Assembly: GCF_039655875.1 (NCBI RefSeq)
Contig: NZ_JBBYXK010000001.1
Location: 558,001-622,000 of the forward strand
DNA length: 64,000 nucleotides
Reading direction: 5' to 3'
Source: Emcibacter sp. SYSU 3D8
GTDB lineage: Bacteria > Pseudomonadota > Alphaproteobacteria > SMXS01
This document shows positions 17,350-26,233 of the stretch, in pieces. The number at the start of each line of letters is the position of its first letter. Position 1 is the stretch's first letter. Below the pieces are notes generated by a model. It had not been told where the DNA came from. It made no database searches and saw only the letters and a list, made by a program, of their open reading frames with translations. The position numbers and the translations under genes are program-made.

Positions 17350-18165
17350 ATGCGGCAGTTTCTGGTCTGGATACCACGGCGGCGCACCGCCGCGACGGCA
17401 AGCGCCAGAGATGCCGAGCCGTTAGCCGAGCGCGCGGCGCGGCCGATCGGCTACGCCACGCGCCAGCCACATATGCACCGGCTGCTGCGCCCGGGCGACC
17501 GGCTCTGGTTCGTGGGCAGTGACCGGAAATTCGGTCTGGCGCAGCCATCGCTCGACGCAGAACTGGTTGTCGGCAGCCTCATCCTCGACAGCGGCGCGCT
17601 CAAGGTCCGTGCCGGCGACGGCAGCCGCTGGCTGGCATGGAATAACGCGACGGGACTGTTGATGGGGCTGCGGTTCAGCGGCAGGTCCGGCACGCTCGCG
17701 CTCTCATCGGCGAGGCCTTTCGGCGTCCAGCTGCGCACCAACCGGTTGCTGGACGAGGCGTCGGCCATGGCCACGGAACATTATGCAGATGCCCTCGACT
17801 ACAGACCGGGCCTGTTCATCAGCTACAAGTGGCGCGACGCAGGCCGTCTGGTCGGGCCGGTGGTCGCGGCAGCGGCCGCAGCCGGTTTCGCACCCTGGTG
17901 GGACCGCTGGTCGGCGCCGCGCCGGCTGTCCCGTGAACTGGAGCCAACGCCGGATGGCGACCTGTCCGCATTCCTCCGCCACGCAATCGACGGCAGCAAG
18001 GCCGCGCTGGTCCTGTCCACGCCCCATTACGGCACCGGCGGCACGGCCATAGAAATTGCCGCGATCAGGCAACGCGGCATGCCCGTCCTGATGATCGGGC
18101 CGGAGCAGATGGCATCGCCGCAACACCTCGCCCGCCAATTCATGGAATTTCGTCGGCGCGTCTAG
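17350..18165 (+). CDS. TIR-domain protein with N-terminal beta-rich domain
   Basis: A 271-residue protein. Residues ~155-250 read as a TIR domain: FISYKWRDAG (strand A), then GFAPWWDRW (178-187), the helix FLRHAIDGSKAALVLSTPHY, and a candidate catalytic Glu235 in TAIEIAA where bacterial TIR NADases have WxxxE. The usual Trp is absent. Residues ~40-130 form a predicted beta-rich domain with LLRPGDRLWFVG, reminiscent of PUA/EVE-like folds but not assigned. The start at 17350 follows GGAAAG; further upstream starts are possible. It stands alone between oppositely oriented catabolic genes. Possible roles are NAD hydrolysis in phage defence or effector signalling; both are inference. Confidence 0.68.
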   Translation: MRQFLVWIPRRRTAATASARDAEPLAERAARPIGYATRQPHMHRLLRPGDRLWFVGSDRKFGLAQPSLDAELVVGSLILDSGALKVRAGDGSRWLAWNNATGLLMGLRFSGRSGTLALSSARPFGVQLRTNRLLDEASAMATEHYADALDYRPGLFISYKWRDAGRLVGPVVAAAAAAGFAPWWDRWSAPRRLSRELEPTPDGDLSAFLRHAIDGSKAALVLSTPHYGTGGTAIEIAAIRQRGMPVLMIGPEQMASPQHLARQFMEFRRRV

Positions 18166-18209
18166 CGCCCTCGCCAGTTGCGCAGCCGCGTATAGGTGCT
18201 TTCCAGCAC

Positions 18210-18419
18210 TCTGCTGATGGCCGTCACCTGACATTCTCGCAAGGACCGCGCATCTGCCCGGGCGCCGGCCTGTCGCGGCTGGAGCAGAATATCGCCATCA
18301 ATCTGTGGCTGGACCGGATCGAAAGCTGGGAACTGGCGCCCGCGAAAAACACCCTGGCGCATCAGCCGGGCATCATGCTCGGCCTGCTGGAGTTGCATCT
18401 GCGGTTCAGGCGGGCCTGA
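18210..18419 (+). pseudogene. Cytochrome P450 C-terminal remnant
   Basis: An open stretch in frame with codon 18225-18227, ending at TGA 18417-18419, encodes a P450 tail: GRHLTFSQGPRICPGAGLSR contains the heme-loop F-x2-G-x3-C-x-G with its Cys, then EQN, APAKNT and LLELHLRF. There is no start codon, I-helix or ExxR upstream; the TIR gene ends 44 bp before. Aligned by eye with the P450 at the window start, about half of ~64 positions are identical, including GRHL-FS, CPGA-LSR-EQN, AP-KNT and ELH. It is a truncated relic, not a functional gene. Confidence 0.8.
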
Positions 18420-18461
18420 TCGAGCCGGCCGGCGCGCCAAGCGCACCGGCCGGTTGGGCAA

Positions 18462-19763
18462 TCACGCGTCGTTGGCGATGGGGCCCTCGACATAGTCCAT
18501 CAGGGTCTTGTGCATGTGGCGGATACGCCGTTCCTGATGGGAAATCCACAAGCCCTGGAAGGCGGCCGAGTGCATTCCCTTCTGGACATGGGGCAGGTTC
18601 ACCGAATCCTGGTCGAGGACAAGGCCCAGCGACCGCTCGCCATGCTTGACGTGCTCATGATCCGGCAAGGGCGGGCGCTCGGCGCCCTTGGGCACCTGCT
18701 GGAACATGCGCACGTCGTAATACATCTTGTCCGGATCGGTCTCATGCGGGCGCTGGCGGAAGAACAGCAGCGAATCCGAATGCACGTTCAGCGTGATATT
18801 CGGGAAGATGAAGTAGTGGTAATCGTCCGAGAGCTGATCGTCGTTCAGCCCTGAATAGTCGATGCCGAACGCCTTCTCGTTGGCCCGCTTGTAAACCTGC
18901 ACGGCACGGCGGATCTCGGTGACCCGTCCGGTGAACGGCTGCGGATCCATGCCGATGGCGCGCAACTCCTCGGCCAGCGCCTCGGGCACCTCGGTCTGTT
19001 CGCCCACCCGCGGGCTGTGGGTCTTGAACGGCACCAGATAGCGGTTGTGCTTCTCGTACAGGTCGATCTGCACGTCCACATCGTCGATGGTGTAGCACAG
19101 CTCGGGGTGAATTCCCTGGACGTGATAGACCTCGTTGAACGCGTCCACCGACGTCTTCCAGTTGCAGTCCCATTCCACGGTGACGTCCATGGTCATGGCC
19201 AGGTTCTCGAAGTGATAGGGATCGAGATGCTCGGGAATGACCCCGAGATAGTCCATCAACGGCTCGGCGTCGGGGTTCAGGTTGAACCAGACGAAGCCGC
19301 CCCACGTCTCGGTGCGAATCGGCTTCATGCTCAGCTTCTCCGGCGGGCAGCCCTGGTGGAAGTCGGTCTCGTCCGGCAGGAAGATCAGCTTGCCGGTCAG
19401 GTCATATTCCCAGAAATGGTAGGCGCACTGGAGCGTGCGCGCGTTGCCGCACTCGTCGAATTTCACCCGGTTTCCCCGGTGGTTGCAGACATTGTAGAGC
19501 GCCCGGGCGACACCGTCCTCGCCGCGCACGATCAGCACCGATTCCTCGCCGATATCGGTCGTGATGTAGTCGCCCACGTCAGGGATCTCTTCCTCGCGGC
19601 AGCCTACCAGCCAGACCTTCGTCCACATGCGTTCCCATTCGAGTTTCATGAACTCGGGCGAGATGTAGCGCTGGTGCGGGATGACCTCGCTGCCCATCTT
19701 GGGCTCGGGCGCCTTCATGGCGGGCGTCCTGACGCTTTCCTTGACCCTGACGATGGCAACCAT
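18462..19763 (-). CDS. Rieske 2Fe-2S ring-hydroxylating oxygenase, alpha subunit (copy 2)
   Basis: A 433-residue terminal oxygenase that is a close paralogue of the one at 11.1-12.4 kb; long blocks such as YISPEFMKLEWERMWTKVWL are identical. It has C93-x-H95, C113-x2-H116 and the iron pair in EVYHVQGIHPE. AGGAGA upstream of the ATG at 19763 supports the start. The most variable part relative to copy 1 is residues ~230-300 and the region before LPDHE, which could tune substrate choice (inference). Electron-transfer partners are not encoded nearby. Confidence 0.92.
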   Translation of the reverse strand: MVAIVRVKESVRTPAMKAPEPKMGSEVIPHQRYISPEFMKLEWERMWTKVWLVGCREEEIPDVGDYITTDIGEESVLIVRGEDGVARALYNVCNHRGNRVKFDECGNARTLQCAYHFWEYDLTGKLIFLPDETDFHQGCPPEKLSMKPIRTETWGGFVWFNLNPDAEPLMDYLGVIPEHLDPYHFENLAMTMDVTVEWDCNWKTSVDAFNEVYHVQGIHPELCYTIDDVDVQIDLYEKHNRYLVPFKTHSPRVGEQTEVPEALAEELRAIGMDPQPFTGRVTEIRRAVQVYKRANEKAFGIDYSGLNDDQLSDDYHYFIFPNITLNVHSDSLLFFRQRPHETDPDKMYYDVRMFQQVPKGAERPPLPDHEHVKHGERSLGLVLDQDSVNLPHVQKGMHSAAFQGLWISHQERRIRHMHKTLMDYVEGPIANDA

Positions 19764-19906
19764 GGGGTTTCTCCTGTGAAGAATTGATGTTTCCTTCATG
19801 CGTGAAGAAAGCGGCCGGTTCATTGATCCGGATCAACGGGGCTCGCTTGACAGCCGGCGGGCGCACTGGTCGGATGTCCTGTCACAATGGTACGCGGAGG
19901 ATAGCC

Positions 19907-20443
19907 ATGGCCGACACGGCACAGCTCACACGCCGCATCGAGGTGCTGGAGCGGCGCCTGCAGGCGTTGCAGGACAAGGAGGACATCCGCGCCCTGAAAG
20001 CCCGGTACTGCGACTATGTCGATGGCGGCTGGCCCGAACAGGGCGGCACCCATGCCGGCCCGGTCGCCGACCTGTTCGTCGACGACGGCGTGTGGGACGC
20101 CAGTCCCGGCATGCCCGCGGCCCGGGGGAAGGCCGCGATCCGCCAATTGTTCGTCGACCTGCGCGCCCTGCCCTTTGCCTTCCACAACGCCATCTGTCCG
20201 GACATCAAGGTGACGGGCGATGAGGCTACCGGGCACTGGCACTTCATCGGCGCCAGCGAAATGCCCGACGGTGCCTCGGCCTGGTTCCTGGGCACCTATG
20301 AGGAGCGCTACGTGCGCACCGCGGAAGGCTGGCGCTACCGGTTGATGAAATATGTCGGCGTGCGGCAGGCGGCGCGCGCGCCGTGGGGCGGGCCGCCCGG
20401 CGCCCGGCCCATGACCGAGGCCGTCGCCTACACCGAGGGATGA
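19907..20443 (+). CDS. SnoaL-like / nuclear transport factor 2 fold protein
   Basis: A 178-residue protein with a helical start (LTRRIEVLERRLQALQDKEDIRALKARYCDYVDGG) typical of the SnoaL_4 group, then a curved beta-sheet with WHFIGASE and TYEERYVRTAEGWRYRLMKY. This fold includes dehydratases, isomerases and hydroxylase accessory proteins in aromatic and steroid catabolism. GCGGAGG at 19894-19900 supports the start. The stop overlaps the ATG of the next gene (ATGA). It is divergent from Rieske copy 2. Confidence 0.83.
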   Translation: MADTAQLTRRIEVLERRLQALQDKEDIRALKARYCDYVDGGWPEQGGTHAGPVADLFVDDGVWDASPGMPAARGKAAIRQLFVDLRALPFAFHNAICPDIKVTGDEATGHWHFIGASEMPDGASAWFLGTYEERYVRTAEGWRYRLMKYVGVRQAARAPWGGPPGARPMTEAVAYTEG

Positions 20444-20943
20444 TCCGCTACCTGCCGGACGAGCCGTTTCCTGCCTATGCCTACAGGCCGGGGCGCGATC
20501 CCCATCCGGTGCGCGATCCTCGCGGCCACAGCTACGGCCTGCACAGCCCTGCGCCGCCCGTGCCCGACCCTGCGCGATGGAGGGACAGCCGCGATTATCT
20601 TCGCGGCATCGACCTGTTCAACGCCGGCTATTACTGGGAAGCGCACGAGGCCTGGGAAGGGCTCTGGAACGCCTGCGGCCGGACCGGGCCGACGGCCCTG
20701 CTGATGCAGGCGCTGATCGCCTTGACTGCGGCTGGGGTAAAGGTCCGGGCAGGCAACGGCCGGGGCGCGGCGTCCCATGCCCGGCGAGCCGAGCGGATGC
20801 TGATGGACCTCGCGGCGACCGCGCCCCTGTTCATGGGGCTCAAGCTTTCCGGTCTTGCAGCGAACGCCGCCGGGCTGGCCCACAACCCGGCGGCGGCAGG
20901 GGAAGGCCAGGCGGTTCTCGGGCTGGTGCTGGAGCCGGCCTAG
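20440..20943 (+). CDS. DUF309 domain-containing protein
   Basis: A 167-residue protein whose C-terminal ~115 residues match the DUF309 all-helical domain: YLRGIDLFNAGYYWEAHEAWEGLW carries the family H-x2-W-E-x2-W pattern, followed by a second helix pair (LLMQALIALTAAGVKVRAGN). Function of the family is unknown. It overlaps the SnoaL-like gene by ATGA and is almost certainly cotranslated with it. Confidence 0.85.
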   Translation: MIRYLPDEPFPAYAYRPGRDPHPVRDPRGHSYGLHSPAPPVPDPARWRDSRDYLRGIDLFNAGYYWEAHEAWEGLWNACGRTGPTALLMQALIALTAAGVKVRAGNGRGAASHARRAERMLMDLAATAPLFMGLKLSGLAANAAGLAHNPAAAGEGQAVLGLVLEPA

Positions 20944-21109
20944 CCGATATGGATTGCAGCCATGCGTCCCTTTAAACCAGGCATTTTTTTACCACATCAA
21001 GATTGGGACATGTCCCGGAATGACACGCGCAACGCTCCTCTTCGCAATGGGCATGCCCCGTTGAGGAACTGCTGAGGGGACAATCCGTTCAGGATAGGTC
21101 CATGGGAGA

Positions 21110-21925
21110 ATGGCTCACGTGCACGATCCGCTAACCACGAGGCCCGGCAATCGGGTCAGTGGTGAGAAATCAGCCGTCGACGGCAATCCGTTCCGATCGA
21201 CGAAGCCAGTTGCCCTGTTTCTCGATGTGGACGGCACGCTGCTGGAGATCAGGGAACGGCCGGATCTGGTGACAGTGCCGCCGGCACTTCTCGACATCAT
21301 CAGCGGCGTCGCGCAGCGGTTGGACGGGGCCCTGGCGCTTGTCAGCGGACGGTCCATCGCCGACATCGACCATCTGCTCGCCCCGCTCCGGCCGCCTGCC
21401 TCGGGCCAGCACGGCAGCGAGATGCGGCTGCAGCACGGCGGCGTCGTGACGCCCCGCAGCACCGAACCCATCCCCTTCAGCCTGCGCCGCAAGATCGCCG
21501 AAGTGGCCGCGGCCATTCCCGGCGTCGAGGTCGAGGACAAGGGGCAGACCGTGGCGGTCCACTACCGGGCCGCACCCCAGGTACCGGATACGCTCAAGGC
21601 GCGGATCGAAAATCTGGTCGCCAACAGCGGCCTGGAATTGCTCCTGGTCCACGGCCGCAAGGTGCTCGAAGTGCGCGACGCCCGCATCTCCAAGGGAACC
21701 GCCGTTCACGATTTCATGCAGACGCCGCCATTCGCGGGCAGGCTGCCCATATTCGTCGGCGACGACGTCACCGACGAGGACGGCTTCGCGGCCGTCGAGA
21801 GTTTCGGGGGCACGGCGCTGCCGGTGGGACGCGTTCACAGCGCGCGCCGGGATACGGCATTCGAGACACCCGCCGATGTTCGCGCCTGGCTCGGCGCGTT
21901 TTCACAAATACCGGGAGCGATGTGA
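21110..21925 (+). CDS. otsB: Trehalose-6-phosphate phosphatase
   Basis: A 271-residue HAD-superfamily enzyme that dephosphorylates trehalose 6-phosphate to trehalose. Motif I is FLDVDGTLLE (nucleophile Asp39, acid Asp41), motif II SGRS, and motif III/IV GDDVTDEDGF. SGQHGSEMRL is the trehalose-phosphatase cap signature. It is the first gene of a three-gene trehalose operon; its TGA overlaps the GTG of the next gene. ATG at 21110 was used; an ATG at 21102 is out of frame. Confidence 0.93.
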   Translation: MAHVHDPLTTRPGNRVSGEKSAVDGNPFRSTKPVALFLDVDGTLLEIRERPDLVTVPPALLDIISGVAQRLDGALALVSGRSIADIDHLLAPLRPPASGQHGSEMRLQHGGVVTPRSTEPIPFSLRRKIAEVAAAIPGVEVEDKGQTVAVHYRAAPQVPDTLKARIENLVANSGLELLLVHGRKVLEVRDARISKGTAVHDFMQTPPFAGRLPIFVGDDVTDEDGFAAVESFGGTALPVGRVHSARRDTAFETPADVRAWLGAFSQIPGAM

Positions 21926-23706
21926 GTATGGACATGAACCTGGGCGTGATCGGAAACGGCAACGTCGCCGCACTGATCGACTCGGGAGGCCGCATCTGCT
22001 GGCACTGCCTGCCACGCTTCGATGGCGATCCGGTGTTCTGCAGCCTGCTCAACGGCGACGATCCGGCGGCCGGCTTCATGGAGGTGACGCTCGAAAATCT
22101 GGCGTCGACATCGCAGGAATACGAGCCCAACACCGCCGTGCTGGTCACCACGCTGCACGGCACGGACGGCGCGGGCCTGCGCATCACCGACTTCGCGCCG
22201 CGCTTCAAGCTCTATGGACGAATCTTCCGCCCGGCCGTGCTGATCCGCCGGGTGGAACCCTTCGGCGGCATTCCGCTGGCGCGCATGCGGGTGCGCCCGC
22301 TTCACGACCACGGCGCCAGCGTGCCTGCCCGAACCCGCGGCAGCAACCACATGCGCTTCGTCATGCCCGGTCAGACCCTGCGCCTGACCACCGACGCGCC
22401 GATCACCTACGTGGAGTCGGAATCGCCCTTCGCGGTGACGTCCGCGTTCCACATGGTTTTCGGCAGCGATGAATCGGTGGGAGAAGCACTTCCGTTCTTC
22501 GTCCATGACCAGTTGGAGCGGACCCGGGAATACTGGATCGAATGGTCGCGCTACCTGTCGATCCCGTTCGAATGGCAGGACGCGGTGATCCGCGCGGCGA
22601 TCACCCTCAAGCTTTGCCAGTTCGAGGAAACCGGCGCCATTGTCGCCGCCCTGACGACATCGATTCCCGAAGCGCCGGACGAAGGGCGCAACTGGGATTA
22701 TCGCCATTGCTGGTTGCGGGACGCGTATTTTTCGGTGCACGCGCTCAACCGGATGAGTGCGACGCGCACCATGGAAAAGTATCTCGATTACATCACGACC
22801 GTGCTGGCCATCGAAACCGACTCCGACCTGAAGCCCGTCTACGGCATCCTGCCGGACCGGCCGTTGACCGAGACGATCGTGACCAGCCTGGCCGGTTACC
22901 GCGGCATGGGGCCGGTGCGCATCGGCAACCAGGCGCAGGAACAGATACAGCACGACAGCTATGGCAGCGTCGTGCTCGCCACGGCGCAGATGTTCTTCGA
23001 CCGCCGCTTGCCCAATCGCGGCGACGAACGGCTGTTCGCAAGGCTTGAGCATCTGGGCGAGAAAGCACGCGAGCGGGCATTCGTGCCCGATGCGGGGCTT
23101 TGGGAACTGCGCGGCCGAACCCATGTGCATACGCACTCCGCAGCGCTTTGCTGGGCGGCCTGCGACCGGCTCGCCAGGATCGCGTTGGAACTCGAGTTGC
23201 CGGATCGCGCCGCATATTGGCGCGCCGAGGCCGATCACATCGCCGAGGTCATCCTGGACAAGGCGTGGAACGCCGAGTTGGGATCGTTCGTCAGCGCCCT
23301 CGGCGGTGAGGACGTGGACGCGAGCCTGCTGCTGCTGCGCGAAATCGGACTGGTCTCGGCCGACGATCCGCGCTTCACCGGCACCCTCGACCAGATAACA
23401 CGGCAGCTGCGCCGCGGCGATCATCTGTTCCGCTACAGCTCGGCCGACGATTTTGGCAAGCCCCGGAACGCTTTCACCATATGCACGTTCTGGTACATCG
23501 ATGCCCTTGCAGCCGTGGGACGGCGGGACGAAGCCCGGGAGATGTTCGAACGGACGCTTGCCTGCCGCAATCACCTGGGACTGCTCTCCGAGGACATCGA
23601 CACCGTAACCGGCGAATTGTGGGGTAATTTTCCCCAGACCTATTCGCTCGTGGGCCTGATCCTGTGCGCCATGCACCTGTCGAACCGTTGGGAGGATGCA
23701 TTTTGA
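21922..23706 (+). CDS. Glycoside hydrolase family 15 protein (glucoamylase/trehalase-like)
   Basis: A 594-residue protein with the two-part GH15 layout: an N-terminal beta-sandwich (residues ~1-220) beginning GNGNVAALIDSGGRICWHCLPRFDGDPVF, and an (alpha/alpha)6 catalytic barrel. The barrel has NWDYRHCWLRDAYF (general-acid region) and, near the C-terminus, GLLSEDIDTVTGELWGNFPQTYS with the catalytic base region. GH15 members next to ots genes include enzymes shown to be trehalases in other bacteria, so trehalose turnover is a better guess than starch hydrolysis (inference). The start is GTG at 21922 overlapping the otsB stop, or ATG at 21928. Confidence 0.9.
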   Translation: MSMDMNLGVIGNGNVAALIDSGGRICWHCLPRFDGDPVFCSLLNGDDPAAGFMEVTLENLASTSQEYEPNTAVLVTTLHGTDGAGLRITDFAPRFKLYGRIFRPAVLIRRVEPFGGIPLARMRVRPLHDHGASVPARTRGSNHMRFVMPGQTLRLTTDAPITYVESESPFAVTSAFHMVFGSDESVGEALPFFVHDQLERTREYWIEWSRYLSIPFEWQDAVIRAAITLKLCQFEETGAIVAALTTSIPEAPDEGRNWDYRHCWLRDAYFSVHALNRMSATRTMEKYLDYITTVLAIETDSDLKPVYGILPDRPLTETIVTSLAGYRGMGPVRIGNQAQEQIQHDSYGSVVLATAQMFFDRRLPNRGDERLFARLEHLGEKARERAFVPDAGLWELRGRTHVHTHSAALCWAACDRLARIALELELPDRAAYWRAEADHIAEVILDKAWNAELGSFVSALGGEDVDASLLLLREIGLVSADDPRFTGTLDQITRQLRRGDHLFRYSSADDFGKPRNAFTICTFWYIDALAAVGRRDEAREMFERTLACRNHLGLLSEDIDTVTGELWGNFPQTYSLVGLILCAMHLSNRWEDAF

Positions 23707-25136
23707 GCCGATTAGTCTGTGTTTCGAACCGGGTGGCCCAACCAGGCAAGTCGCCCTCGCGCGCCGGCGGTCTCGCGGTCGCCCTGCGCGAAGCCATGAA
23801 AGAGCGAGGCGGGCTGTGGTTCGGCTGGAGCGGCGACGTGACAAAAAGCGCCCCCGCCGAGCCGAGGATCCGCCACTCGGGCGGTATTACCTACGCCACG
23901 ATCGACCTGACGGAGGAAGATCACCGGGACTTCTACGAGGATTTTTCCAACGGCGTGCTGTGGCCGCTGTTCCATCACCAGCTCAACCGGTCCGATTTTC
24001 ACCGCTCGGGCTATGAAGGCTATCTGCGCGCCAACAAGGCGTTCGCACGTCATCTCGCACCGTTACTGCAGGACGACGACCTGATCTGGATCCACGACTA
24101 CCATTTCATTCCGCTGGCGGCCGAGTTGCGCCGGCTCGGCGTGCGTAACCGCATCGGCTTTTTCCTGCACATTCCATTTCCCGCTGCCGAAATGCTGACC
24201 GCTCTGCCGGTCCACCGGCAGCTGGTAAGCGATCTGTGCAAATACGACCTGATCGGCCTTCAGACCGAGGACGATGTCCGTGCGCTCATGCGGTATCTGA
24301 TCGACGAGGAAATGGGCAGTGTCAGCGCGGGCGGCCATATCGAGACCCTGGGCCGGTCGGTGCACGCCGCCGCGTTCCCCATCGGCATCGATACCGATCA
24401 TTTCTCGCGCCTCGCCCACATGTCCCAGGAAAGCGACGAGACCCGCCGGCTGCGGGAAAGCCTGGCCGGCCGCGCGCTGGTCATCGGCACCGACCGGCTC
24501 GATTACAGCAAGGGAATCCCCCAGCGTCTCGAGGCGTTCGAGAAACTCATGACCGACTGGCCCGAACACCGCTCGCGGGTCACCTTCATGCAGGTCGCGC
24601 CGGTATCGCGCGGCGAATTGAGCCAGTATCGGTCGCTGCGGCAGGAAATCGAAGGTCTTGCCGGACACATCAACGGCCGCTTCGCCGAATTCGACTGGAC
24701 CCCGGTGCGCTATCTCAACAAGGCGTTGTCCCGCGACGTGCTGGCCGGATTCTTCCGCTCGAGCCGGGTCGGCTTCGTGACCCCGGTTCGAGACGGCATG
24801 AACCTGGTCGCCAAGGAATATGTGGCGGCACAGAACCCGGAAGATCCCGGCGTACTGGTCCTGTCCCGCTTTGCCGGCGCGGCGCGCGAGTTGACCGATG
24901 CGCTTCTCGTCAATCCCTATGACGTGGACGCGATGGCCGCGGCCCTGAACCGCGCCCTCACCATGCCGCTCGACGAACGCATCGCGCGCTGGACCGCCAT
25001 GCACGACGTGGTGTCTTCAAATACGATCACGGTCTGGCATGAAAGCTATGTGCGCGAACTGGCCCGGGTCCGCGTGGCAAATCCCCCAAGGGACGTGCCG
25101 CCGCATCTGCTCAGGGCACCCGCTGCCCAGGCCTGA
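23703..25136 (+). CDS. otsA: Alpha,alpha-trehalose-phosphate synthase (UDP/ADP-glucose-forming)
   Basis: A 477-residue GT20 glycosyltransferase joining a nucleotide-glucose donor with glucose 6-phosphate. N-terminal VSNRV, glucose-6-phosphate contacts [20 protein letters not shown], and the donor-site block [17 protein letters not shown] are all present, followed by [15 protein letters not shown]. The start is most likely TTG at 23703: GGGAGG at 23690-23695 has 7-nt spacing and TTGA overlaps the GH15 stop. An in-frame start at 23664 would be buried in the GH15 gene. It completes the otsB-GH15-otsA operon. Confidence 0.93.
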   Translation: MSRLVCVSNRVAQPGKSPSRAGGLAVALREAMKERGGLWFGWSGDVTKSAPAEPRIRHSGGITYATIDLTEEDHRDFYEDFSNGVLWPLFHHQLNRSDFHRSGYEGYLRANKAFARHLAPLLQDDDLIWIHDYHFIPLAAELRRLGVRNRIGFFLHIPFPAAEMLTALPVHRQLVSDLCKYDLIGLQTEDDVRALMRYLIDEEMGSVSAGGHIETLGRSVHAAAFPIGIDTDHFSRLAHMSQESDETRRLRESLAGRALVIGTDRLDYSKGIPQRLEAFEKLMTDWPEHRSRVTFMQVAPVSRGELSQYRSLRQEIEGLAGHINGRFAEFDWTPVRYLNKALSRDVLAGFFRSSRVGFVTPVRDGMNLVAKEYVAAQNPEDPGVLVLSRFAGAARELTDALLVNPYDVDAMAAALNRALTMPLDERIARWTAMHDVVSSNTITVWHESYVRELARVRVANPPRDVPPHLLRAPAAQA

Positions 25137-25146
25137 CCCGCATCCG

Positions 25147-25629
25147 CTAGGCCGCGGGCTCGGCCAGATGATCCGCGTAGCCCTCGAGGAACACGGGATC
25201 GGCAAAGGTCATGCGCACCCGCACCGATTGGAACTTCCAACCGCCCGGCGTGCGCACATAGGTATCGGTGTAGATATTGGACAGGAAAACCGGCACCGGG
25301 TTGGCCTCCGACGTGAAGGCAAACAATCCGGTAAATGTCCCCTTTGCCCGGTCGCCGTCGATCTCGATGACGGGGTTCAGCATGTAATGCATGGCGCATT
25401 TCCACTGGGTGGTCAGTGCCTCCATCATGGCTTCGATGGCGGCCGGGCCAACTGCTTCGCCCATGCCCACATCGAAGGAGGCATCGTTGGCGAACAGCGC
25501 CGCGAACGCCTTGAGGTCTCCCGCCTGGCCGTCGATGACATTGGCGCCGTAGGAATATTTGTGACGCAATGTCTTGATGTCCTCGACGTCCTTGAGGTGC
25601 CGTACGGTGACTTCGATGGATTCGCTCAT
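25147..25629 (-). CDS. SnoaL-like / NTF2-fold protein
   Basis: A 160-residue NTF2-like protein beginning with a helix (LKDVEDIKTLRHKYSYGANVID), followed by ALFANDASFDVG and a long beta-sheet ending SVRVRMTF. The His in MHYMLNPVIEIDGD is typical of the group. GGAGAA precedes the ATG at 25629. It converges with otsA (10-bp gap). It is only distantly similar to the SnoaL-like protein at 19.9 kb. Possible role is a small-molecule isomerase or hydratase; no direct evidence. Confidence 0.82.
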   Translation of the reverse strand: MSESIEVTVRHLKDVEDIKTLRHKYSYGANVIDGQAGDLKAFAALFANDASFDVGMGEAVGPAAIEAMMEALTTQWKCAMHYMLNPVIEIDGDRAKGTFTGLFAFTSEANPVPVFLSNIYTDTYVRTPGGWKFQSVRVRMTFADPVFLEGYADHLAEPAA

Positions 25630-25716
25630 GCTGGTTCTCCGCTTCTTCCCTGACCAAACAGTCAATATAAAGGACGCGGCGTGCAAACGATAGGTCGCTT
25701 CTCAACCGGCGCGGAC

Positions 25717-26073
25717 CTAGCGCGTAGCGGCCACCTTCGGCCTTGTCGGCAGAATCACGTAATAATTGGTACCTTTGGCCGCCGTCGGCAGATGTGTATC
25801 CGTCGCGGCCTCGATCAGGCCGTGAATGTGCGGCAGGATCTCTTCGGTAGCGATCCGGTCCGCATCCTCGCGGCTGGGCCCCGACTTGCGGCAGACAAAG
25901 CAATCGAACGCCTGCTTTCCGCCCACCGGGTCGGCAATCATGAAGATGTATTGCCAGTCGTCGTCCTCACGTTGCGGCACGTAGGCCACCGCCGTGATGG
26001 TGTATGTCAACCGGTCATGCTGGCGGCAATAGACGCCGAAGTCATAGGACCGGTATGCCTGAAGAACCGTCAT
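25717..26073 (-). CDS. Hypothetical protein
   Basis: A ~118-residue protein starting MTVLQAYRSYDFG at 26073. It contains YTITAVAYVPQREDD, FDCFVCRKSGPSREDADRIATEEILPHIHGLI and a C-terminal TNYYVIL; no family was recognised. Residues FDCFVCRKSG carry a Cys-x2-Cys pair. The frame remains open to 26247, which would overlap the divergent xthA start, so the shorter form is preferred, though no strong ribosome binding site is seen for either. Confidence 0.55.
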   Translation of the reverse strand: MTVLQAYRSYDFGVYCRQHDRLTYTITAVAYVPQREDDDWQYIFMIADPVGGKQAFDCFVCRKSGPSREDADRIATEEILPHIHGLIEAATDTHLPTAAKGTNYYVILPTRPKVAATR

Positions 26074-26233
26074 TTCTTCTGTCCACTCTGGGTTGGCGCG
26101 GACAGCGCAAGCCAACGTCTGATTGGCGCCGCGCACGTTTCCCCTTGCCGGGACATGAACCTCGCCGCGAATACGAAAGTTCCGGCGGACCCGCGGCCAT
26201 GTCATGGCGTTGATGGCGCGAAGGGAGATCGGC

